A stretch of 64,000 nt of DNA from Pegoplata infirma (lineage: Eukaryota; Arthropoda; Insecta; Diptera; Anthomyiidae), in contig OY992537.1 of the NCBI GenBank assembly GCA_963921195.1, positions 558,001 through 622,000 on the forward strand, written 5' to 3'. Position 1 is the first letter of the stretch. The number at the start of each line of letters is the position of its first letter. Shown here one piece after another: positions 35,389 through 48,465 of the stretch. The notes beneath the pieces were generated by a model, which did no database searches, was not told where the DNA came from, and was given only the letters and a program-made list of their open reading frames with translations. A program made the position numbers and the translations under genes.

Positions 35389-37185
35389 TTTCATTTGAAA
35401 CAACATACATTTTCAGTTATTTTTAAACGTTAATAAATGACTAGACATTCCTTAAAAACAAACGATATTTCAGTTATTTTAACTGTTTACAATTTTTTAT
35501 TTTGTGAAGTAAAAATAAAAATTTTTGAATAACAAACTACAAAAACCGTACTTCTGTAAAATTATACGGTATTATCAGTCACAAATAATTTAACTGATAA
35601 AAATATTTTTCCGTAACTTTTGTAGTTTATTATTTTAACAACTGTATAAATCGTTCAGTATTTTATTTATATTGAAAAACAAACGATAAAACGTTTAAAA
35701 CAACTTTAACTAAAAACTTTTTGAATAACCGTAAATAGTTACTGTAAAACTTTTCTAGGTGTAATATCATACGACTTTGATTACAAAAAACATTATGAAA
35801 ATTAAGTTGAAAATAGTATTCAGAAATATTTTACTAATAATTTTTCTGTGAATTGGCCTGAAAATTTTATTTTATGTTTCATAAAACTTCACATACAGAA
35901 TTTTGCCATTTTAAATTTTTAATTTTAGTTTTTAAATTCTTGATCAGCGATTCCCAAAACCATGCAAAGGAGATTTTCAGTCAAATTTAACAACATAAAA
36001 ATTCGATAAAAAAGCGATTTCCGCCATTTTAGATCCGTCATTTGGAATTTTTAAAATCAGAGTTCTGATTCATAATCAGCCACCCCTAATCCCTTACAAG
36101 GATTAATTTTAAACCCAATAAAGTAATAAATTTAAAATGTATCCGCCATATTGGATTCTTCATTTTGAGTTTAAATATAATATAATAACTGAGAATTTTA
36201 ACCAAACAATACGAAATATATAATTCGATCAAAAAATAATTCCTGCCATACATCCGCCATTTTCACTTTTTCTAATCGGAATTTTGATTCGGAATCCGAA
36301 TTTTGATTAACTCAAAATATTAATAAATAAAAAAAATATGTCTTCTATATTGGATTCGCCATTTGAATTTTTAATTCGAATTTGAGATCAGCGATCCTCT
36401 TTTTTACACAGACTTAATATTATATTTATGGCCAAAATTCTAGAAATTCTGTCCGACTGTGCTTAGCTTTAAAAAAAAAATGAAGCATAACCTAAAAAAA
36501 TGCTGCATTATCAAGAAGTACAAAAATGCGAGCATATGTATCGATGCTGGAACACCAATAGGATCACCAGCAGGAGCCCTAAAGTAGGACCTTACAAACA
36601 ATTTAAACGCTTGCCATTTTTTTGTCATTTCTCTTGACATTTTTATAATGTTCTATAGGACTATAAAAATGGCCTTAGAGGAAGTAGTTATATTTTGAAT
36701 GGGTAAAATTTTAATACTTTCCCAACTTTACCTATGATTTTTTTCAAACCCAAATTTTTTGTTAACTGGATAGTTTTCTGATTTTTAACATGAGGCTGGT
36801 GTCTAATTTTAAAAAAGTTACAGGACGCCACCTCAGTTTGACTATATAAGCTAACGATTAAACAAAAAAGAAAATAAAGAATTGCAGTTTTCATTTTATT
36901 ACAACCTTAAACTTCGACAATAATTCAAAATTATTAAATAAAATAAAAATAAAAAAAAGACATAAGTATGTATATAATAAAGATGCATCAAATGCTTCTT
37001 CTGTTCACTAGATGGTGTTTTTTATAACTGTTTCCGGCAGTTTATTAACAGTTCTTAATTTCATTTGTTAATGACTGAAATCTTGATTACCACATACAAA
37101 TCAATAAAGCAAATAAAAATAAATCGTTTTTGCACTTCTTTGGTTTTTATTTGTTTATTTTTCTAATAATAATTAATTTTTTCTT
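35389..37185. other. Intergenic next to the retrotransposon
   Basis: Words such as CCGCCATTTTGGATTC and ATCAGCGATTCCC recur at 35900-36400, suggesting a degenerate tandem or dispersed repeat. No supported gene. Confidence 0.35.
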
Positions 37186-37460
37186 CTCTTCCGTTTCCGA
37201 AATTTTCTGCAAAAAATAAGCATACGCCCTCTATATTTACAATGCGCATACAAACTAGGGATCTGATAAAATAAGAAAAAAACGCATAGTTCTGGTAGTG
37301 ACACCTAGCGGCAATAGGTGTCACTCGATTAACGCAGTATTGCCATACCAAATACGCATTTCCAATTAGATTAGTTACCAGACCCCTAGAGCTTGTATGC
37401 GCATTGTAAATATAGATGGCGTATGCTTATTTTTTCCAGTAAATTCCGGAAACGGAAGAG
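37186..37460. mobile_element. 275-bp foldback MITE
   Basis: The ends CTCTTCCGTTTCCG and CGGAAACGGAAGAG enclose matching arms (AATAAGCATACGCC, ATTTACAATGCGCATACAA). The centre has a further perfect 10-bp stem AGTGACACCT/AGGTGTCACT (37297-37325). Confidence 0.7.
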
Positions 37461-37489
37461 CACTTTAGAACAAAAGCACTTTTAGAACA

Positions 37490-37640
37490 AAAACAAGTGA
37501 GAGTGTTAAATTCGGCTATGCCGAATCTATGATACCCTCCAACTTGTTAGAATATATAAAAAAATCCAGGTGCGGTTTTTTTTGGGTGGGGCTGGTTGGG
37601 GGTGGTGGGTGATACCTTTCCCATCGCGAAAAATGTTAAC
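37490..37640 (-). repeat. DINE-like end fragment
   Basis: CAAGTGAGAGTGTTAAATTC, the GCCGAAT hairpin, ATACCCTCC, and CCCATCGCGAAA are the reverse complement of the 6389-6548 end. Confidence 0.6.
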
Positions 37641-37779
37641 TAATTTATTTATTATGCTTTTAGAACTTTAGTAATACCATTTTCTCATTATTTTAATGAT
37701 TTTTTTAAATCCACCACAAAAGGGGGCGGGCAGAAAGAAACTACATTTTCCAGCCCCCTGGGTTTTTGATCCCAAAAAT

Positions 37780-38063
37780 GCTGGGCCATTTTGATCCCAT
37801 GTTCATTTATGGGTTATTAAAAAAAATCAAATAATTAGTTTTCTGACCTCGCACATAATCATAACAAGTTTTATAAAAATCGAAAGAAAATATAAAAATC
37901 TATATAAAGAAATTTTAATGTGCTGGGCCATTTTGACCCCATGTTCATTTATGGGTTAATTTTAAAAAACTTAAATTATTATTTTTCTGAGCTCGTACAA
38001 TAATTATACCAAGTTTTATAAAAAATCGCAATAAACATTTCATATTTAGATGCCTTTTTCCAA
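37780..38063. repeat. Tandem direct repeat, 142-bp unit, two copies
   Basis: GCTGGGCCATTTTGA starts at 37780 and 37922. Both units continue CCCATGTTCATTTATGGGTTA and then AAGTTTTATAAAA. Confidence 0.6.
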
Positions 38064-38492
38064 AGAAAAATCCAAATATCCCTAAATTTGACCTTTGACC
38101 CGAATAAAAACCGGGTTAATATTATTCTATTTTCCTAAAACGTTTAGGGTTAATTTTTAACATAGTTTTTAATAATTTATGGCCCTGAATTTGTCAAATT
38201 TTAAAATATTTACCAAATTTTTTCCATATTGAATAAATTGTGGGCAAAAGAGGCATTTTCCTCGAAATCCGCTGAGTTTAATTCGATGCCCCCGACAAAC
38301 TATCCGAGGGATATCCCCCAAAATTTTTTTTTTTTATATGTTAACATATATTTTATAAGATTCTGTGTTTTTTTCAGCATTTTTCCTAATTTTGTTTAAG
38401 AAAATTTTGAAAAAACCAAAATTTCAGTTTTGAGAACCACGCCAAATAAAATGCATATTTTTGGCCTTACCGTGAAACGGGTGAATGACATC

Positions 38493-40278
38493 CACTGATG
38501 CCAACTTTTTTTGACAAAAACCCGCTAAATCAAGAAAAAAAAATCTCCAGAAAACACCAGATTCAAAAACAGAAAAAAAAATTTAGCTATTTAATAGCTA
38601 AATAGCATGAAATTTGAAATGTAACGGTTTTTTGAAAAAAAATATAACGGTTTTTTAAATAATGTATGTATGTATTAGCTATAGAGTTTTTCACGGGAAT
38701 TCCCGTAAATTTTTGATCCCGAAATCCGGGGAAATTTTCATTTCATTGAAATTTGTTGTTGCTGATTCGACTTCTATTGATCATTTTGTATGTGGTTTTT
38801 AGAGATTTTATTAATAATTGATGGCAGAAACGGAGGGCTTAAAAAGTATTTCAAGAGAGACCTAACTAAAAAATATCATAAAATCTGAGACATACGAAAT
38901 GAAAAAAGTCTCACAATATCTAAATCTTCGATAGAATATAATTATCAGAACCTGATACTTTTTTCCAGAAGCTGAAGAATGTTCTTTCTGAGACCTGCAT
39001 TAGAAAAATTTGCAGTACGATTATTTGTTTCTATAGAAAATATTTATGTCTCTGGGCATGATTCTTCTTAAATCGATAAATTTATATAAAACCTATGTAA
39101 GAAATGACTCTGAAATTAACGGATTTTTCTTTTAGATACCAGAATTTTTAAATTTCTTTAAATTTCATAATTTTTTGGAGTAAATTTTCTTATAATTTCA
39201 TTTCTCTGAAACATTTACATTCAGTTTCAGAGACATAATTGAGAACTTCCTCTGAATAAGTTTCGTTGAGTTTTAGAGACAAAGCGTTGAAAACGAATTG
39301 TAAAAATGAACTGAGATGAACTGGAATAAATCGAACACGTTTTCACCTTTTCTTATAATTTCATTTCTCTGAAACATTTACATTCAGTTTCAGAGACATA
39401 ATTGAGAACTTCCTCTCAATCAGTTTCGTTGTGTTTTAGAGACAAAGCGTTGAAATCGAATTGTAGAAATCAACTGAGATGAACTGGAATAAATCGAATA
39501 CGAATACGAATACCATTTCACCATTCACCTAATTTTTAAAAATTTGATATTCTTTCGAATTTTAAGATTTAAAAATTTGTTTCTTCTTAAAATTAGAAAT
39601 ATAGTTAATACCTTTAACAATTACAAGAACAAAATTAAAAATCTTAAAATTTGAAAGAATATCAAATTTTTTAAAATTAGGTGAATGGTGAAATCGTATT
39701 CGAGAATCGAGCACAATGAATTTTTATTATAAAAACAGATAAAGCGACGTGAAATATCATATTCCCTTAAAAATTCTTTTAAAAGACTTCGACATAATAT
39801 TATTACGGCCGTTTTTTTTTTATAAAAATAGTTCTTTTTTTCTTGAATTTTTTTTTTTTTTTTTTGTTTTAAAGTTACAAAATAATATTTTTATGGTATT
39901 AATAAACATTATAAATAGTGCAATCGCATTCATAAGGTTTTAATATATTTTTTTGACAACATTTTTGGGTTTTTAGTTTTTGCAGGAATTCCCGGGATCC
40001 CGAGAAATTTAAAAATGAATTCCGCTTTTCCGGGAAATAAAAACAAGATTTTTTTCAAAAATTGTTGACTGGTCGCTTTACAAGTCTGCTCGTCTAAACG
40101 GCTCTTTAATAATACCAAAAATTTAAAAAGTGTGGAAAATTTCAAGTTTTTTTATTGTTAGGTTCTGGCTGGTGAAAATCGCTAGATTTCCCGCTGCCCG
40201 CTAAATCACTTTTTTTCCCGCTAGACGGAAAATAAAAACGCTAGTTTTAGCGGGAAAAACACCAAATTGGCAACAGTG
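38493..40278. mobile_element. 1.8-kb hAT-type element with internal palindromes
   Basis: The ends CACTGATGCCAACTTTTT and AAATTTGGCAACAGTG are flanked by a perfect 8-bp duplication ATGACATC (38485-38492, 40279-40286). Subterminal CCCGCTAAATC words occur at both ends. Inside are an ACGGGAATTCCCG-type palindrome pair (38690 and 39987), two 163-bp tandem units (39189-39514) and a foldback at 39498-39705. No transposase ORF is visible. Confidence 0.8.
39189..39514. repeat. Two tandem 163-bp units
   Basis: CTTATAATTTCATTTCTCTG begins at 39189 and again at 39352. The units differ by a few substitutions. Confidence 0.7.
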
Positions 40279-40341
40279 ATGACATCCTAGAATGACAGTA
40301 TTTCATATCTGAGTATTTATGATAGAATAGAATATAAATAT

Positions 40342-41761
40342 CCCAGTAAAAACTTGGTAATAAGTCCCCATTACCGTATGCATTCTATGTAATGAGGACT
40401 CCTTACCTGCTCGATTACTTCTTGTTAACAAAAAATGAGTTACCGATAACCTTATACAGAACCGGTTACTTCTTATTAACAAATAATGAGTTGCCTAAAA
40501 CCTCATACAGGACCGGTTACTTCTTGTTAACAAATAATGAGTTACCGATAACCTCATACAGAACCCGTTACTGGTAAATACGATTTAAAATATTTAATGA
40601 GTTGTCCAAATAATTTTTTTTTTATTGAAATTAAAAAAATGCTAAAGAAAATTTAGAAAGAACTTGCACATTGAGCTTAAAAAAGATTTACATTTCTCTA
40701 CTTTTTCTAATAAAACTCCGTTAACAGAAATTTTAATTCAGGAATTCTGATTAAAATTGGGAACAGGCAAATTAAAGTTTAGAAAACCAAATTGATATTT
40801 GAAAACCTGGATCTAGCTGACACTTGATAGTGATTTATGAGCCTTACTAAGTCTTTACATAACTTCTATTGAAGTTTTCTGGATTTTAATTGGTTTTTTC
40901 CAAATTGTAATTTTTTTTCTAGAAATTTTGGGGCGTTTTCCAAATTTCAATTTAACTTATTTGTTTTCCTTGTTGTTTAAAGTATGTTAAAACCGGTTTA
41001 AAGGTAAAAAACCATCACAGGCAGTATTTCCCTTAAAAACTTACTCTTAAATAGACTAAAATTAAGATGGTGTTTAATGCGGTTTCCATGGGCTGAGCGG
41101 CAGTCGCTTCTGTATATTTGTTATTGGTCCTGCCCTAAGCAGCCAAATGTCCCTTTCTACGATGTTCCAAGATATATTTTCGGTCCTTGTATTATTTGAA
41201 TTTTGCAATCAAACATTTGGAGGGATGGATATCAACGTTAACATTGGTTCCGTTGGCTTTCTTAGATTTAGATTGTAGAAATTTTCGCGCTTGGTTGCTC
41301 TTGAAATAACCGCGTTTAACATGAACTTTATCATCCTGATGAATAGGCATGAAACGAACATTTTACTTTTGACGCAATTCCTTGCTGAGGGAAGACGGAC
41401 AATTTTTGGGACTAATGTATGCTGTTATTGGGTAGCATTTTTGTAAGGAGTGGGTAACGAGTTATTTTTGGGCTACTGGTAGCTACTTATTTTTAGGATT
41501 AATGTACATATGCTGTTATTTGGTAGCATTTTTGTAAGGAGTGGGTAACGAGTTATTTTTGGGCTACTAGTAGCTCATTATTTGTGGTACTAATGTATGT
41601 AGTTTTTCAGTAGCATTCTCGTAAGCGAGTGGGTATGCGGTCATTACTCCAATGACATCGCCATGTTAAAATAATGAGTGTTTCACCAACCTAGTAACTA
41701 GCTACAACCATCTATTTTAAGGCGAAAACCCCATTACTTGGTAATAGAAGTTTTTACTGGG
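40342..41761. mobile_element. 1.4-kb element with CCCAGTAAAAACTT ends and tandem subterminal repeats
   Basis: The ends are CCCAGTAAAAACTT and AAGTTTTTACTGGG. Near the left end is a 51-52-bp unit in three copies (40413-40567). Near the right end is an 87-91-bp unit in about 2.7 copies (41405-41640, GTAAGGAGTGGGTAACGAG). No domain is recognisable between. Other elements here share the CCCWGTAAAAA terminus. Confidence 0.65.
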
Positions 41762-41812
41762 ATGGTTTTACATTGTTTTATTTCAATAAATTTAGAACAC
41801 AGTTAAGCCATA

Positions 41813-43320
41813 TGAGCAAATACACGGGAAATTTAATTGACGGATCACCGATTGTGTTTTTTTTGGTTATTTGATAGAGCTTTTTAAATGATTAAAAACC
41901 ATATACTTTTTTTTATCAAAAATTTTGAAGATATTGGCGTTGAACAAAGCTCTTTTTTGACAATATATATTGACTTTTAGACAGTTTTTTAACATTTTTG
42001 TGTTCGGAAACCGTAAGTCGTACTTTAAAACGTATAAAAAAGATATTGTTAATAAAATTATGGAAATTTCAAATTTAGAATCAAAAAAAAAATTTTAAAA
42101 AAATTTCAACAACAAATTTTGAAAACCATATGTTAATGTCCTTTTTTCCTGGGAAGGACGCCATAGATTTCCAAAAACAAAATTTTGTATTAAAGTTTAG
42201 AATGTCGTTTTAACGCTGTTAAAACTTTAGAGAGGTGTTTTTTCGTATTATTGAGCAATAAATTTTCAAAATTTGTTAGATAGCCAAATATTTGATTTTT
42301 TTCAAAATTTTGGAAAAAAAATCAAAAATTTAGCATTATCACCAACCTTGAAAATTTATTGCTCGACAACACGAAAAAACACCTCCCTGAAACTTTAACA
42401 GCGTTAAAAGAACATTCTAAACTTTAATAAAAAAATTTGGGTTTGGAAATCAATGGTGTCCATGACAGGAGAAAAGGACATTCCAATATTGTTTTAGAAA
42501 ATTGTTGTTGAACTTTTTTTGAACATTATTTTTGTTCCTAAATTTAAAATCTCCATAATTTTATTAACAATATTGTCACAAAATGTTTTTTCGTACAACT
42601 TACGGTTTCCGAGGAAAAAACCATAGAGAAACATTGAGGCGAAGGTGAAAGAAAAAATAACATTACTATCTTTTTCTAATTTCTCACACGTATGTTGTCG
42701 ATGTGAATTCAAAACACAATACATGTTTACAAGTCGTACTTTGTCAACAAATACATGTATACAAGTTGTACTTTGACAACTCAATTTTTGACGCCTTCGC
42801 CTCTATGTATACTCTATGGAAAAAACCCAGGAAGAACTACATATTTGATTTTGTGAAAAAAAATTTAAAAAAAAAAAATAACATATTTGGCTCTCTTCAC
42901 AAACTTTGAAAATTTATTGCTTAACAATACGAAAAAACACCTCTCTGAAGTTTTAACAGCGTTAAAAGAGCATTCCAAACTTTAATACAAAATTTTGTAT
43001 TTGCAAATCAATGGTGTCCTTCCCTGGAAAAAAGGACATTCACATATGGTTTTAAAATTTTTTGTTGAAATTTTTTTAATTTTTTTTTTTGTTTCTAAAT
43101 TTTAAATCTCCATAATTTTATAGACAATATCGTTTTAACAAGTTTTTTCGTACGACTTACGGTTTCCGAGCACAAAAATGTTACAAAACTATCTAAAAGT
43201 CAATATTGTAAAAAAAGCGTTTTTTTGAACGCCCATATCTTCCAAAGTATTGATCCAAAAATCAAATATCAAAAATAATCATCGGTGATCCGTCAGTTAA
43301 ATTTCCCATGGATTTGCTCA
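41813..43320. mobile_element. 1.5-kb foldback element, TA-flanked, with an extra internal arm copy
   Basis: The ends are TGAGCAAATACACGGGAAAT and its near-complement, with TA at 41811-41812 and 43321-43322. The arms share ACTTACGGTTTCCGA, TTTTAACGCTGTTAAAAC and ACGAAAAAACACCTC. A third, inverted unit lies in the middle (42340-42620) and is interrupted by a MITE at 42621-42829. Confidence 0.75.
42621..42829. mobile_element. 209-bp MITE inside the 41813-43320 foldback
   Basis: The ends CCATAGAG...AGGCGAAGG and CCTTCGCCT...CTCTATGG enclose two ACAAGT(C/T)GTACTTTG units (42730, 42762). The flanks on both sides read GAAAAAA, a possible duplication. Confidence 0.6.
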
Positions 43321-44094
43321 TACAATACGATGTGATCCAGTGCCACAAAATATCGACTCAAGTTTTTTTTAAAATTCAACAAAATGATAGAATTAATTTT
43401 AGCGTACAATCAGTTCGTTTTTAACTTCATATTTCATTGCTGGGGATGTCTATTTATATCATTGTACTACAATTTTGTGGAGCAAAACTTAAATGAATTA
43501 ATTTTGTTGAATGCACTTTTTCAAAACTTTGTTAAATACAGAAACATGTGGAGGATATGATATTCTGTCGGTGTAGGTATATCGTGTTCGTATGTGTGAG
43601 CACAATGTAAATACGTTTGTGGTTCTATATTCATACAGTGGCCGCCAAATGTCTACGTGCGACTACATACACGCATAGAAATATCTTAGTAGAAAAATTA
43701 GTAAGCCCATTGTAGATCCAGTTTTACAGAATTTGACAAAAATAAATGTTGATATTACAAAATTCAATTATTGAAAAATACATAGTTGGAAAAAATTCTA
43801 TGAAATATAAACACATTAAATAAACATCCCTGTTATGTTTCTTAAAAAATTGTTTTTTATTACAAAATTAAAAGCAGATACATATTTGAATAATTATAAT
43901 AATTTGGGTGAAGAAAGGGCCATCACCAATATTGCAGCTATGCGGCCAGTTACCCCGTAAAAGATCCCCAATTTACAAGATCAACTTGGCCAGGGAATAA
44001 GATAGCCATCGCCAATATCATCCAAATGCGGATAAGAAATAAAAATATAAAAGTGAAATTTTGACCTAAAGAAATCGTCTCGCCTTCCAAGAAA

Positions 44095-44200
44095 TCAGAT
44101 GGAATGCTATACTTGAAGATGCTGGAGTATTGCTGACTTATCACATCAAACCTCCCGCAATTAAAAATCATATGTGGTGAGTTCTCAGTCAGTGGTATCA
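44095..44200 (-). pseudogene. Possible non-LTR element C-terminal knuckle fragment
   Basis: The minus-strand translation TENSPHMIFNCGRFDVI resembles the ET.EH.LF.CPRF pattern near the end of non-LTR ORF2 proteins. It is only about 35 codons and lacks further support. Confidence 0.3.
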
Positions 44201-44567
44201 TTCAAAAAAATCAGGAGAAATGAAGAATAAAAACATCACCAAAACAAATAAGTTTGTGTTAAAATCATAATAAAAACAATGAAAAAAAATATTGTGAAAA
44301 ATATTAAATAAAATAAAAGAATATTTACGAATAACAACAAGCTTTTATTTTATTAAAAAAATTTTTTACATTAACAAAAATATGAGTTGAATTTACATAA
44401 AATACGAGTTGATTTACAAAAAAACGAGTTGATCAGCTTTTTACAAAAACTAACAACAATTTATGTTGAAATCAACATAAATATTTGTAGGGTCAAAATC
44501 AACAATGATTTCTGTTGAATTTACTACGTTTTTCTTTGGGAATACAATGATTTTTGGTTGAGTGTAG

Positions 44568-45391
44568 TAGATGTAATTCGTTAACGACAAAGTTAACAAT
44601 CAATAATAGTCCTAATTATTATCTTACAAGTATTTTTGTAAAAAGTGCTGTGTAGGTAATATAGCAAGCTTTAAGTTAAGCTTAATGGCGTTCCGAGTAA
44701 GTAAATATTTAATGTGCTACGAGGGTCGAAATGGAAATTAAAATTATTGAAAGATCTTTTTTAGAAAATTTTTTAAAACCCAGCAAAATTTTCTGTTACA
44801 TGTAATCGGTTCCAGAACGCATCATATTACCCTGCAACCGGTTCTACTTAACATTCTAGAATCAATGATTTTTGTTTGAAATTGTCCCGAAAGCAATCGT
44901 TTTTTAGAGCAAGTAGTTTTTTTGAAAAATAATTTTACATAGAAAATCTTGTTGTGATTACCGTAAAATACATTCAAGAATCTATTGTAATAGGAATCTG
45001 TTCCAAAAAATATTCCTGGGAAATGTTTTAATGTCGTTTTTTTAAACATTTAAAAAATGTTATCAGTTATTAACAAATTTTTTCAACGACTCAAACAAAA
45101 ATAAAAAAATTTTGAATTCAGTAGAAGAAATCCAGATAAATTTACCTCCAATTTTGTTGAACACCAAGTTTTTGTAAACAAAGAAAATATTTTATTGGTT
45201 ATTAATTTTAGCTCATAAGTAGGCCAACTAAAAAAAAATAATTTTAATTTCCATCTCGACCTACGTGGCACATTTAAAATTTATTCAATCTGGACGCCAT
45301 TAATCTTAAATTAAAGCTTGTTAAATTACATACACAACACTTTTTGAAAAGGTCTATTATTGTTAACTATGTCGTTAACGAATTACATCTA
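44568..45391. mobile_element. 824-bp foldback element
   Basis: The ends TAGATGTAATTCGTTAACGA and its complement bracket arms sharing CTACGAGGGTCGAAATGG / CCATCTCGACCTACGTGG and ATGGCGTTCC / GGACGCCAT. Part of the same family flanks the 55847-57142 element. Confidence 0.7.
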
Positions 45392-45426
45392 ATATGTAGT
45401 CGTACGTACACTTTTGGCGGACACTG

Positions 45427-46778
45427 TCTATATATACGTATTGTACATGGTATAAATGTGTAGGTTGTCTAATGATATTAAATGGGGAGTTCATTAGTTA
45501 TATATTTTATCTTAAATTTATTGATTTAGTAATTAAGCAATTATCCTTAATTATTATGTATCCTTGGGGTATATATGGTTCCACCACCACATGCATCCAT
45601 GATTTGTGTGTAATGTATGTATGTGCAGATTGGAAAATAAACATGCTTGCAGTGGTCTTGCTCTTGAATGTTTTATACCCACGCACAGATTACATACATT
45701 TATTCATAAATTACTTACAGCATTCATTCACATGCAACTTTGAATGGAAATGTGTGTCCTTTTACATTTCAAATCTATTGAATTTTAAAAAGTCAATGGA
45801 TCTACTCAAATCATCTCTAAAACTAGTTAGCAGGCGCGTATTAAGCTCTTCCGTTTGGGGAGGGTCTGTTTGATAAGTTTATGTTTTATTTCAAAATTTC
45901 TTTAATTGTGAAACTCCAATTTATCAATAAGAATATGACTCGTTTGACCATGGAACCACTTTTTATTAAATTTGTTGTTACTTGTAAATATGCTGAAATC
46001 TTTTGATGATATACCATATTTTAGATATAGAGAATTTTGAGTTCTGAAATTTTAACTTTAAACTTCATTTTAATTTTGTTAAATATTTTAAGAGAACATT
46101 AAATGACCAAACTAAATTTTTATGTTAAGCAAGTGTTTTTTTTTTGGTGTTCAAAACAACATCACCCACTACTTTTTAAATAAAGTAAAAAAAAAAATAA
46201 GTTTCACTTTCGGAAAAAAAATTTATACAAAAAGGTCCTAAGAAAAATTTTAAAAATATTACAGATTATGTTTATTTTCCCCTTGACACTTGCTCGTATT
46301 TTGTGACATTTAGCCTAACGAAATGCAATAATCTGGAATATTTTTTATCTTTGGGACGTTTTTTCGAAAAAATTTAACCTTTTTAAAATATGGAAATATC
46401 ATCTTTCCCCACCCGTTTTGTCCGAGCCTGCTGGTTAGTTACATCTTACTCTGTTCGTCCAACTATTTGTCTATAATATTCTTTTTATTCATGCATTATA
46501 AATCGATACGTTCATAAGGGATTGAATTGAATTAAATTTGACTGAAATCTATGACCTAAAGTTCAAATAACATTAGTAACTCCCAGGCGTTACTTAAGGA
46601 CATTCGTACACTAATGCAATTATGTTAGTAAAATCAATTCAATATGACAATTACTAAATAAGTTGTTGTTGATTTGCACCCTACAGGCTAGCCAGATCGA
46701 AATTGGCAAAAAGCCTGACATTTAGAACAAAAAGCTAGATTAAAAAAATATTTTTTTTAAAAAATATTTTTTTATATA
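45427..46778. other. Intergenic, no gene recognised
   Basis: The longest open frame (45472-45873 plus, 133 aa) shows AT-driven composition and no domain. I do not support it as a gene. Confidence 0.35.
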
Positions 46779-47622
46779 CATTAGAGCAGAGCTTCTCACT
46801 AACTTTTGCTTTGCGACCCCTTTTCAATATTTCAAATTCTTCGCGACCCCCAACATAAAAAAAATAAAAATTATTAACGTGAACTTTGACCTGTTTTTTT
46901 CAAAAAGCTATAGTAATGGAAAAATTTGGAAACCCAATTCAGAAGCAGCTTTGAAAGATTAATCGAAACCGTGTGGTCAGATCCCAGACGCATACTACAA
47001 ATTTCAAGTAAAAAACTTCTAAAAATAAAAAAAACACAATTTTTGTGAACTTTGACCTTAATTTTCTTAAAAATTTGGAAACCAGGTCCCGAACTACGGC
47101 ATTTTATATCGAAACTTACTCTTCGATTTTTTATTTCCGAAAAAAAAGAATAACAAAGAAAACCAGTAAACCTGATCAGAAATGAAGAAATGTTTACCAA
47201 GAAATCATTTAAAGTCCAATTTGGAGTGTTCTTTTTTCAAAATTATGTACCAATGTTTAGTATTGATCAGCATTAAAAAGTAAATCAAAAAAAGTGGTCA
47301 GATCCCAGACGCATCCGAAAATTTCACAAAAAAACTCTTTAAAACGCACAAGAATACGTTTTTGTGAACTTTGCCTTTAATTTTCTCAAAAATCTAACGT
47401 ACTAGAAAAATTTAGAACCCAGATTCGGAATCAGCATCGAAAAGTTAATAGAAAACGAACTGTCAGATCCCAGACTCAGCCAAAACATATCACAAATAAG
47501 TGTTGGGCATTTCGAGAAATTAACAACTGCACAAAGATTACGGAGGGACCAAAAGTGATGGAATTTTATTTTTTGCTTTAATGAAAGGATTTGTATATTT
47601 TTATAACACAACAATAAAAACA

Positions 47623-48240
47623 AGTAAAAAAGTTAAATTCGGCCTTGCCGAATGTAGTGATACCCTCCACAATTTCTAAAAGATTATTGCAAAAACTTTA
47701 TTTAAAAGGAAATTACTTTTGAAAAAAATAAAATGTTTTTGAAAAAAAATTTTCGCGAAAAAAAAAAATTGGTTAAAAAAAATCCGCGATTTTTTTCTTT
47801 TTTTGTCAAAAAAAATATGTTTGTACTTGTTTAAATACCATTTGGTGTTCAATTATGTTCACATAAGTCAACCAGAAGCTGAATTAAAGCATTTTGTATT
47901 TTTAGGTTATGTTGAATGTACTAAAGTTTTTTAGGTGTCCTTACATTTTCGTTCATAACTTTTGAACCGATATTGCTCAAATGCAATACCAAACTTTTCG
48001 GGAGAACTTCCAATAAATATGTTTAGTTTCAGTCATCTACGTGTAATATTTTGGCCGTGATCACCATTTCCACAGACAGACAGACAGACGAACAGACGGA
48101 CATCGCTAGAATGTCTTAAAATCGATCGGCGATAATGAATATATATACTTTTTGGGTCCCAGACCGATATTTCGATGAGTTACAAACGGAATGACAAACT
48201 TATATATGTATACCCTCTATCACTGGAGTGGAGGGTATAA
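47623..48240 (-). mobile_element. DINE-like element, copy in reverse orientation
   Basis: It runs from the GGCCTTGCC hairpin and ATACCCTCC, through the GACAGACAGACAGACG microsatellite (48074-48098), GACCGATATTTCGATG, and GTTACAAACGGAATGACAAA to GGAGGGTATAAA. This is the reverse complement of the order in 48466-49005. Confidence 0.7.
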
Positions 48241-48465
48241 AAATGGAAAATTTTACATTTCTTCTTTCATTAAAAAATTACTACGACGAAATTTAAAAAA
48301 ATTGCCACGATAAGTACTAGAGAATTTAAAAATCTACAATTCAAACAAAAAATGTCAAAATCGATTCAGTATTTCTTGCTGCACAACTGCAGCCGATTAT
48401 GTCCTTTAAAAACATCACCCCACAATTCAGTGGCCACTAGGCTGGTTCATATATGGCACTTTTTT

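Larger units (their letters stand above)
43636..45426. mobile_element. Tc1-like element remnant with long inverted ends
   Basis: The left end CAGTGGCCGCCAAATGTCTA and the right end reading ACACTTTTGGCGGACACTG are inverted; both continue into a CGACTACATA-type word. TA precedes the left end. CAGTG(G/T)C(C)GCCAAA is typical of Tc1/mariner termini. No transposase frame was found. A second foldback (44568-45391) sits near its right end. Confidence 0.55.

Noticed and set aside
45472..45873. 133-aa open frame
   Set aside because: No domain, AT-driven composition, no splice or start context that stands out.
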